From: Paragordius varius
Taxonomy: Eukaryota; Nematomorpha
Direction of reading: 5' to 3'
DNA length: 64,000 nucleotides
NCBI GenBank assembly: GCA_964247055.1
Contig: OZ176054.1
Location: forward strand, 12,214,001-12,278,000
Shown: positions 55,901-64,000 of the stretch, piece by piece
How the letters are laid out: every line of letters starts with the position of its first letter
How positions within the stretch are numbered: the stretch's first letter is position 1
The notes under the pieces: generated by a model
Database searches by the model: none
Told to the model about the DNA's origin: nothing
What the model saw: only the letters and a program-made list of their open reading frames with translations
Position numbers and translations under genes: made by a program

Positions 55901-58875
55901 CTTTTTGTGTGTGTGTTTAGTTACTTATATTAGCGAATAATAATAATTTATTTTAGAATGATATGATGTAATATCAGCAAATTAATAATAAATTTATTAA
56001 AGAATTTTCGATAGATTCCTCTAATTTCTTCGGATCAACATAAAAAAAAATTAAAATAAAGATACAAAATAAAATTATAAAATATTTTATAAAAATAAAG
56101 ATTTATATCTATTTATGAAAAATTCCGTAAATGGGTTGATATAATTAATTAATTTTTGTCGGTTTATTAATTTATCTTCAATATTTATATAAACTTTCTA
56201 TTAATAATCTTTTGGTGTCATTTTTTTCTTTATTCCGAAGTTAGAGGAATCTAACGAAAATTTATTAATAAATTTATTATTAATTTGCTGATATTACTTC
56301 ATATCATTCTAAAACATACTGATTCAGCCTAATGCATAATAATTTATTTATTGAAATACCAAATTTAAAATACAGTAGTCAAGAATTTTACTTGGGATCT
56401 CATGTTCCATTATAAGTGATGATTTACATCAATTTATAATTTCGTTAATTTTCTTTTTTAATATTAAAGCTTTGGAATAGGTTTTTTAACTGGTCAGAAT
56501 TTAGTCTTTTTAATTTAAAAAATGATTGTTTGATGGCAACTTTTTAGCTTAATGTAAAATATTTTTATATATAATGGCTTTATTCGTATTTTTTGATAAG
56601 TTTGCTTTCTAAAAACAAAAACTTTTTACCATAAAATATTCATTTTGTTAGTTGCAAAAGAAAATTTGTAAATTGGGTTTAATTTTTGACCAGTTATAGC
56701 TGTTATTTTCAGATGGTTTGCTTTGTATGTTGTACAATAAAAAAAATGTTTTATAACGGCTATAGTATTTTCATTAATTTTGTGAAAAAAAGTTTGCTTA
56801 TTCAGTGTGTGTATTAAAAAATTAAAGGAAAGGGTGTATTTTTTAATTTTGGAAATGAGTTTTTTTAAAAATACAAATACAATTATGTAGAAAAGTTTTG
56901 AAAAGTTTTATTATCAACAATGTTGGTATTTTTAGGTAGATTAGCTACTGGAGATAATAAAGGACATATCCATGTGTGGGATTTGTTGGAAAACACAACT
57001 AGCTGGAAAGTGGATCAAATCCCATATGTTTCACATAAAAGTTCGGTTGAGGATATACAATGGTCCCCTAGTGAACCCGAAGTAATTTTTATAAAATAAA
57101 TCGGGTTTTTTTTGTTTATATTTAAAAAAAGATTATTTTTTTTGGTATTATGAAAATCAAGGGCATAGATATTTAAGCGATATTTTTTCCTATAACCTAT
57201 AAAAAAAGATGGTAGAATAGTTTTAGGCTTAGTTTAGGTGTTCTACTTACTTAAAAACGGTATGGCATTATCTATATTTTATGTTATATATATATTACAT
57301 TTGAAAGTTGATACTACAATCATAAAAATTATTTTTTGACTACAGTTATTAAAAATAATTATTAACTCTTATTTTATCTTCTTTTTTTCCGATGAAATTC
57401 ACCATTTGTTATGATAAAACAATTAGAAAAAAACATTTTTTACTTTCATTATTTTATTTTATTATTTGCAGGTTTTTACATCATCTTCCCTTTAGATTTT
57501 AATATTAAAATTTGGCAAACTTGTTCGGACGCTATGCTATAAATAATTTTCTTTGGAGTAAATTTAGATAAATGCTTTAATCAAACCCAAAAAATATTGG
57601 TAATTTGCACAGTCAAATCTTTTTTGCGAATTTTTTGTGAAAACTTTTTTTTACCTCTTTTTTGGTGCGATTTAGTTACGCGCCAATCAAAACACCTTGA
57701 CAAAATAACTCCTCAGGCAAATAGGAATTGTTTTGGTAAAAAAAATTTTTTTGTTCAGTTTTTAGGCTTAACTGTTTTATATGTTTTAGAAAGCTTAACC
57801 ACAGATTTTTTTTCCATGTTTTTCAGATTTTACCATATAAAAATCCACCATTTAGTGAACATTGTATTATATATTGTTTTCAGGAGACGGACATTAAAAG
57901 AGTTTGTTAATGTATGAAAAGCTAAACACATATATATTGTACAAAAAAATTGCAAAGTTAACGGAAATTTTGATTAATTAAAAAATATGTTGATATATAT
58001 ATTTGGGGGAAATATATTCTTTGAAAAAAAAATAATTTAATTTTCGTAAAATTTATAAAATGCAATTATATCCAAAACTTTCGATACATGCTATTTGAAC
58101 TAAAACAATATAGAAATAATATTGTAAAACTCTATATATTATCCATGTTTCAAAAATATTGGATATAATTCAATTTAATATTGCCAGATTTTTAATATAT
58201 ATATATATTTATTTATACATTGTGGGCAAAAAAGAAGGTTAATTTTCTGCAACAAAAAAATTTTTTTAATGATATTATAACTTAATACCAGCAAATTCAT
58301 TTGCCGTAAAATTTATTTATTTGTTGACAAAAACCTAGTTTTTGAAATAAAAAATTATTTTGTTAAGAAAATTTTTGCATACATTATATAATTATACCAT
58401 TTACAATTCAATTTCACCCTTAAACAATTCAAATTCACCCTCAAATAAAATATATGTTTTATTAGATTAAAAATTACCTATATTTTATATATTTTTAAAA
58501 AATAAAAATTTTGTTTTAAATTAAAATAATACTGAAAAAATAATAAACTATACCATAAACATATATTTCATATTAATAATGAGTTATATTAGTTCAAAAA
58601 CACATAATTTATTTTTAGGGTGGAATTGTTCAAAGGTGAATTTGAATTGTTTAAGGGTGAATTTGAACTGTAAATGGTATATATATATATTTATACATTG
58701 TGTGCAAAAAAGAAGGTTAATTTTTTTAACACAAAATTTTTTTTTTCAAATGAGATAGCTTATTACCAGCGAATTCATTTGCCGTAAAAATTATTTATTT
58801 ATTGACAAAAACCTAGTTTTTGAAATAAAAAATTATTTTTGTAAAAAATTTTTTGCACATATATATTATATATAT

Positions 58876-58922
<47 letters not shown>

Positions 58923-60868
58923 ACCATTTACAATTCAATTTCACCCTTGAACAATCCAAATTCACCCTCAAATAAAATATATGTTTTATTAGATTAAAAA
59001 TTACCAATATTTTTATATATTTTTAAAAAATAAAAATTTTGTTGTAAATTAAAATAATACTGAAAAAATAATAAACTATACCATAAACATATATTTCATA
59101 TTAATAATGAGTTATATTCGTTCAAAAACACATAATTTATTTTTAGGGTAAATTGTTCAAAGGTGAATTTAAATTGTTGGAGAGTGAATTTGAATTGTTC
59201 GAGGGTGAATTTGAATTGTTCAAGGGTGAATTTGAACAGTAAATGGTATATAAATATAAATATATATATTTATACATTGTGTGCAAAAAAGAAGGTTAAT
59301 TTTTTCAACAAAAAAATTTTTTTTAATGAGATAGCTTATGACCAGCAAAGCGAATTCATTTGCCGTAAATTTTATTTATTTATTGACAAAAATTTAGTTT
59401 TTTGAAATAAAAAAATTATTTTGTTTATAGGTTTTTGCATCATGTTCCTCAGACTGTAGTATAAAGATTTGGGATTGTCGCGCCCCTAGACCTAATGCCG
59501 CAATGTTAACTAATGGCCAGGCCCATGAGACTGATGTTAATGTTATAGGGTGGAATCGTATTGAACAATACTTTTTACTTTCAGGGGCTGATGATGGCTC
59601 TATCAAAGTTTGGGATTTACGCGAATTTAAAGTAAAAAATTTTTATAAGTTAATAAAAAAAAGGAAAGAAATATAATAGAGAACCATATATTTTACATCC
59701 TGATTATATTATTTACCTCACTACATATCTTAATTTTAAATCAATCTTGGAAAATTATCAAAAACTTATGGGTTTTTATATCAACAAAAATATATTATTT
59801 TTTTTTTTTAACTTGCCACTTTTAATTTGTAACGTAAGTCGAGGAAAATTGAAATATCGCACAATTTGGTTACCATGGTAATGCAATAACCTTGATAGAA
59901 TGGTAAAATACTCATTTTTCGTTCGTGGATAGACAATCAATTGTAAACTTTATCTAGATTAGATGATAAAACTGCGGTTATTTAGTTTACGTATACATCA
60001 TATATATAGGAAAATCGGCCTATCGCAGAATTTCGTTACCATAGCGATGCAATAACCTCGATTGAATGGAAACCGGATGAAAGCTCTGTATTTGCAGCGT
60101 CCAGTGCAGATGATAAATTAACTGTTTGGGATTTGAGTCTTGAACGGGATGAACAAGCTCTCCTGCAAACTTGCAAGGAAAAACAAAAAGAAACTCAAAA
60201 ATTGATTATTAACAATTGTGATGACGTTGAGGATAAAGTTATTGAAGAAAATGAGACCCTAAATCAACATAATGGTAAAAATCTATAATTTTTTTTATTT
60301 TCCTTTGTAAATTTATAAAAAATACGATATTGTTTGGCATGAAAATGCGAAAAAAAACTTTTTTTGTGAGAATATATATGTATACATATATATATATATA
60401 TATATATAACACAACTTTGTGAAAAAGGGTAGTTTAGACGTTAGAACAATATATAATAGGCTCGATATGATTTTTTTCTTGATGATAATTTAAATTCACC
60501 ACATATTTAGGTATTATTATATTATTGGATCGTACAGCAGAAAAAAATTTAAACAACAGTGTAATTTTAATTAAAATGTAGTGTATCACAAAAGTTAACA
60601 TTTTTATGACTAAAAAGAATTTAAAGGTTTGTGTTTTGAGAAAGAAGTTTAACTGTATTTTGGTGTATTATATTTAGCATTAAAGACTCAAGTTGACAAA
60701 GAAATTGAAGAACTCAAAACGTTAGATAATGAAATCCCACCTTACTTGCTTTTCGTTCATGAGGGCCAAAAAGAGATTAAGGAATTACATTGGCATCCAC
60801 AAATCCCTGGACTTATAATCGATACAGCTCTAACTGGAATCAACCTTTTTAAAACTATAAATGTTTAA
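52953..60868 (+). CDS. GRWD1: Glutamate-rich WD repeat-containing protein 1 (GRWD1/Rrb1), 8 exons
   Basis: Exons: 52953-53091, 53121-53218, 53251-53466, 55522-55792, 56936-57081, 59431-59631, 60010-60274, 60678-60868; 508 aa against 446 in human. GRWD1/Rrb1 is a nuclear WD protein that chaperones ribosomal protein uL3 in 60S assembly. Seen: basic N-terminus, [10 protein letters not shown], an acidic Ser run ([18 protein letters not shown]), HRGAINRLK, then WD blades [112 protein letters not shown], and the diagnostic C-terminus [20 protein letters not shown] ending INV. Introns 1 and 2 are 29 and 32 nt; the others hold transposons and decayed copies of exons 6 and 7. Confidence 0.96.
53092..53120 (+). 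other. 29-nt intron of GRWD1
   Basis: GT...TTATAG interval; retaining it gives a stop within 10 codons. Removal joins NFTP to KTSCLSFNN, matching the family. Confidence 0.9.
53219..53250 (+). other. 32-nt intron of GRWD1
   Basis: GT...ATTATAG interval after MVTGTQ, joining to [14 protein letters not shown]. Phase 0 on both sides. Confidence 0.88.
53600..53740 (+). mobile_element. hAT terminal fragment
   Basis: GCAAATGTGTCAAACAGCTA ... GGTGCATAGCCCTCTTAAGC ... GGGCC resembles the 3' end of the hAT element at 43120-43223. A decayed solo end within GRWD1 intron 3. Confidence 0.55.
54338..54976 (+). mobile_element. hAT relic with perfect 8-bp target duplication
   Basis: 639 bp flanked on both sides by GTATTTAT (54330-54337 and 54977-54984). 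The ends are imperfect inverted repeats (AATGGTTTTGAACCG ... CGGTTCTAAACCATA). Inside, 54591-54662 encodes the hAT C-terminal dimerisation motif [20 protein letters not shown] followed by a stop. The rest of the transposase is gone, so it is a deletion derivative. Confidence 0.85.
55166..55500. mobile_element. FBL-A foldback-like element, copy 11, 21 nt before GRWD1 exon 4
   Basis: Ends ACCATTTACAGTTCAAATTC and GAATTGTAAATGT; three units left, four to five right. A (TA)n tract joins its right end to the exon 4 acceptor at 55520-55521. Confidence 0.85.
57471..57543 (+). pseudogene. Decayed duplicate of GRWD1 exon 6 start
   Basis: After an acceptor-like TTATTTGCAG, the sequence GTTTTTACATCATCTTCC mirrors the true exon 6 start (GTTTTTGCATCATGTTCC, 59431). 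It continues with codons reading DFNIKIW in a shifted frame, against CSIKIWDC in exon 6. It has a stop and a frame change, so it is a dead pseudo-exon lying 1.96 kb upstream of the real one. Confidence 0.75.
58216..58376. mobile_element. TGTGCAAAAAA MITE, block 1
   Basis: Starts TACATTGTGGGCAAAAAAGA and ends AAGAAAATTTTTGCATA, an inverted match at the termini. Contains ACCAGCAAATTCATTTGCCG. First of three alternating with FBL-A copies in GRWD1 intron 5. Confidence 0.75.
58396..58678. mobile_element. FBL-A foldback-like element, copy 12
   Basis: Ends ACCATTTACAATTCAATTTC and GAACTGTAAATGGT; about two units per arm. Sister of copy 13, sharing the variant ATTCAATTTCACCCTT. Confidence 0.85.
58694..58860. 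mobile_element. TGTGCAAAAAA MITE, block 2
   Basis: TACATTGTGTGCAAAAAAGA ... AAATTTTTTGCACATA; termini TGTGCAAAAAA and TTTTTTGCACA are exact inverted repeats. Followed by a long (TA)n tract (58860-58917). Confidence 0.8.
58923..59247. mobile_element. FBL-A foldback-like element, copy 13
   Basis: Ends ACCATTTACAATTCAATTTC and GAACAGTAAATGGT; two units left and four right. Near-identical to copy 12 apart from right-arm unit number. Confidence 0.85.
59273..59430. mobile_element. TGTGCAAAAAA MITE, block 3, running into GRWD1 exon 6
   Basis: TACATTGTGTGCAAAAAAGA through ATTGACAAAAATTTAGTTTT matches blocks 1 and 2. The right end is replaced by the splice acceptor TTTATAG, and the exon starts GTTTTTGCAT, which resembles the expected element end. 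Confidence 0.72.
59841..59905 (+). pseudogene. Decayed duplicate of GRWD1 exon 7 start
   Basis: GGAAAATTGAAATATCGCAC and GTTACCATGGTAATGCAATA, then GATAGAATGG, match the first 65 bp of exon 7 (60010 on) at roughly four fifths identity. Two in-frame stops (EN*, EW*). It lies 170 bp upstream of the real exon. Confidence 0.85.
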
Positions 60869-61094
60869 ATATTGTGTTGTCTATTGCGTGCAAAATATTA
60901 TTATAATAATTATTTTATTTAGATATATATATGATGATATATATCCGAATAAATTATATAATTAGATAGGAATAATAATAGCACTAGACAAGAAATTTTT
61001 TTAAGTGCCATTTTGGTAAATTTAAAATTTATTTCATTAAAGCACATAAATAGTATACCTGAAAAAGAAAATTAGTTCAATACTAAGAATTTTT

Positions 61095-61303
61095 TATTAT
61101 TAGTATTTTTGGAAATTTTTTGGCTCCCATTTAATATTAACCTCAAAATTTATTAAAAGTTTTTAATATAGAACCATGTATTTTATATCATTCGAAAGAG
61201 CTCGAAAAACTGTATCTTTTGAATGGTAGTAAGTAATTTAAATTATTTGATGTAAAAGCTATTTGGGGTTATATGGTCAAAATTTTCAACCCTTATATAA
61301 GTC
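61095..61303 (+). repeat. Dispersed repeat, copy 2
   Basis: Matches 46886-47100 (ATGTATTTTATATCATTCGA, TCTTTTGAATGGTA, TTATATGGTCAAAATTTTCA), same orientation. Confidence 0.7.
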
Positions 61304-62089
61304 AAAAAAATTTACAGACAAACTAAATTTAAATTATTTTAATATAATTAGGGTACATTAGTATTTAATTTTAAAAAAATTTATCAAAACTTTTGATATG
61401 CTTTTTTAATAATATTTTTATCTTAATTATTTTACCTAGTGGATACAAAAATGCATTGTTATGACTGTAAGTTGTTACATAATGGCTATAACAGATCAAG
61501 AATACCTTAAACTATATTTCTAGTCTTTAAATTTTGGAAATTATTAACTTTCTAATGAAAATTAATTAATAATATGATGGTATGTATTCAAAAAAAATAT
61601 ATTAAAAATGGCTGTTTGGAAGGACATAAAAGCAATAATTAAGCGTTTTGAAAAATGTTTCTTGTGTTATCTTTTTTGATTCATTGCCATCTACACAAAG
61701 TTTGATCTAATGTCATCCATTAGTTTTAAATTTATATTTTTTACCTTTTTTGCTGCATGATTCAAATTTTTTAAAAAAATGTAAAGTAAAAAAATATCAT
61801 CTCAAACCTTTTCTCCGCCATTTTTTCTTCCAATATTTTTTACTTTGCTGATACAACAGGGAGTATGTGTAATATGGTTAAAAATGCAAATAATAAACTA
61901 AAACCACACAGAAATGAAAAATATGAGATTAACGGGGCCTATATACTGACCCCGAAACCGGATTGGTGGTTCTCAAAATTCAAAAAGTTTAAAATTTTGA
62001 AATTGGACCCAAAATGGTTCATGAGAAAAGCGAATTGATATCGGGTTGGTTACTAATTCAAGTAAAACCCTCACCAAAGCGATTGCACT

Positions 62090-62183
62090 TCGAGGACCAA
62101 TTGAAGTGTTTAAAAACCAAATATAAATGTTTAAGGACTAGCTTTAAGTGTTAAAGGACAATCTTGAAGTTCAAATGGTTTAA
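62090..62183. mobile_element. Degenerate right arm of an FBL-B-like element
   Basis: Four decayed 21-bp units (GAGGACCAATTGAAGTGTTT, AAGGACTAGCTTTAAGTGTT, AAAGGACAATCTTGAAG) ending TTCAAATGGTTTAA. No matching left arm was found nearby. Confidence 0.65.
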
Positions 62184-62712
62184 GTACCGGTTTCGTTCCA
62201 GCTTGGACCTACATGGCTTCCTTACCAATTTATAAGATGCCCTCAATTCCAACTTCAAAATTTCGCCCCTCAAATTTTCGAGACCATCTCACCGTTTTCG
62301 TACCACATATTTGTTTATTTTTCAAATAATAATTATAAAATACTAAAAATTTCATTAAGCACTGATTGATTTTGTTAAAAACATGGATATATATTCAAAT
62401 TTGGAAGTCATTCTCGATTATATTTCATTCTTCTAATGATGAAAGATGGAATAGTTAAAGCATTTTTTAATTTATTAAAAGTAAGTTCCGTCTAGAGCTG
62501 ATCCTCTTAAACTTTTGTTCCCGACGCCATTTATGATTGCGAATTTCTTAACGACCCCAACAAATATAAAAGAAAAATAATAGTTTCTTCGAAATAACAC
62601 CTAGAAATTTTAATGATAATATCTATCAAGATTTTTTCGGTTTTAAGAGATTGACAAAAATCAATCTACATTTTTTAATTTCTATAACATTTTCTGATTT
62701 CTGTGAATTTAT

Positions 62713-63953
62713 ATACTAGCTGGCCCTGTCACGCTTCGCTGTGACGTAGTCTCACCGATTATTCCGAATATCAAAATATAGAGTTAATGGAGATAAAAAA
62801 TAATAAAAAAACATATTTAATAAAAAGAATGTCTTTAATTATTCTTTTACGGGTTTTTGCATAGGTTCAATATTGTTTACTCGAAATAAACCATATTTAA
62901 ACTGTCTCTAATTAAAGTTAATATTTAAATTATGATATTCGTTTTACGAAATCATAATAAAAGTTCTATTTTCAAATTGTGTTCACACAGCTGGGATCAA
63001 GAGACATAAAAGTAAATCATTTGTGGTCCCTTTTTAAAGGTAAGAATAATATTATAAAATTCCCCGGAAATGTGTTTAACTGAACTCGTATGGCTTCTTA
63101 AGTTTTTTGAAAATTAGCCCCAAAACTAGGCCATTTTGTATGGCGTCTCAGTTTTAAATCGGTAGACCCCCTACCCATAGACCTATATGGAAAAAGCGCT
63201 GAGTTAAATTCTTTGCCTTTAAAGGGCAAATATTTGGAAACATCTTTGAGACCATCGTCTCATGGGTTCGAAAAAATACCTCAACACTAAATAATTATAT
63301 GATGGCGTATTTTCAGGGCATAAAGGCCCCAAATTAACGACTAATAAAAAAAAACCCCGACCTTATTTTTACCTAGTTTGGGTAATATTTCAAGCTTTTA
63401 ATTAGCTCATATGGCTTCATATCTGTAAATTAGCTCCAAAACAACGCAATTTCTATATGGCGGAGTTTTCGCGATTTTACCCAGCAGCCAATATTAAAAA
63501 ACGCAAGACTAAAATTTTTGCCTTTTAAGAGGGAAAACTTGGAATCCTCATTAGATTTTAACCATCTCATACCCTAGGCAAAAAATTATTTAGTTTTTTT
63601 GATAAAAATGGCATTTTATGGGGGGAGCGGGTCAAGAGAGCTTAAATTAAAAAAGTAAGCCGACTATGTTCGGTGCAATCGAAAACAAGTTAAAAAAACA
63701 TACTTGAAATCAACCAGCACGTTTTCCGGAAATTGTCTCAAAGACACGATTTTTGTGGACTTGTGTTGTCCAAAAAACTCGTTTGTTACACCGGAGTGGG
63801 CTCGAACTGAGGGCCTAATTCAAAAAAGGGCTAAGCTATTATTGGGGTATTCATTGATTATATTTTTTTGACAGTTGGATTTGGATCTACTGGTTTTCCG
63901 GAAACAGATACCAAAGCCGGCATTTTCCATTTTTATAAATATATAGATTATAA
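62713..63953 (-). repeat. Large unclassified repeat, copy 3 (about 1.24 kb)
   Basis: Inverted relative to copy 1: begins ACTAGCTGGCCCTGTCACGC (62716 on), has about 1.5 tandem units instead of about 4.5, then the 360-bp CCGGAAACAGAT end, stopping at ATTTTTATAAATATATAGAT. No open reading frame of note. Confidence 0.85.
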
Positions 63954-64000
63954 TGAAGCAATAGAAATGCTAGTATAAACAGTCTTTCCGAACCAGAAGA

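Larger units (their letters stand above)
60869..64000. other. Intergenic after GRWD1; repeats only
   Basis: Contains the dispersed repeat at 61095-61303, a degenerate FBL-B-like arm at 62090-62183 and the large unclassified repeat at 62713-63953. No host exon recognised up to the window end. Confidence 0.6.

Overview
This is AT-rich animal nuclear DNA (roughly three quarters A+T by eye) carrying eleven spliced protein-coding genes in a background of small inverted-repeat transposons. The gene set points to a metazoan: an inward-rectifier K+ channel and a WSC-domain peptide O-xylosyltransferase (glycosaminoglycan linker synthesis) sit beside housekeeping genes. The species cannot be named from the sequence. 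The most distinctive trait is a class of spliceosomal introns only 22-32 nt long (nine seen), mixed with kilobase introns packed with repeats. Dicyemid mesozoans are the animals best known for introns this short, but that placement is inference only.

Layout. VTA1 (ESCRT/MVB cofactor) 310-3392 +; GNB1L-like WD protein 5270-6399 +; Kir-type K+ channel 10412-6700 -; acetyl-CoA acetyltransferase 20554-11528 -; XYLT 20780-35501 +, 18 exons; an unrecognised 136-aa coiled-coil-like protein 38861-43516 +, whose last exon overlaps the last exon of LSM5 (43938-43475 -); TAF13 44004-44406 + and HSCB 44425-45546 +, only 18 bp apart; RPSA (ribosomal protein uS2) 52825-49545 - with a 244-residue low-complexity tail; GRWD1 52953-60868 +. 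Three head-to-head pairs share short intergenic spaces (ACAT/XYLT 225 bp, LSM5/TAF13 65 bp, RPSA/GRWD1 127 bp). Exon phases match at every junction given, so the models are complete open reading frames from ATG to stop.

Repeats. Thirteen copies of a foldback-like element (here FBL-A) have terminal inverted repeats built from 21-bp direct repeats. A second family (FBL-B) has the same skeleton with a different core sequence. Both end in CATTT-type termini inside TA tracts. Many FBL-A copies lie 20-60 bp from a splice site, as if they had landed in ancestral introns of about 25 nt and stretched them. There are also Tc1/mariner-type MITEs with CAGT ends and TA targets, a 2.2-kb decayed hAT element, a short hAT relic with a perfect 8-bp target duplication, a LINE with a hairpin 5' end, and a large unclassified repeat in three copies with internal tandem units of about 300 bp.

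The host genes also carry partial exon duplications inside introns: one in XYLT (exon 10) and two decayed ones in GRWD1 (exons 6 and 7). The genes do not form a pathway; they are ordinary housekeeping and membrane functions placed together. I saw no LTR retroelement, virus-like element, tRNA, rRNA or CRISPR array. All homology calls come from remembered protein families; no search was run.
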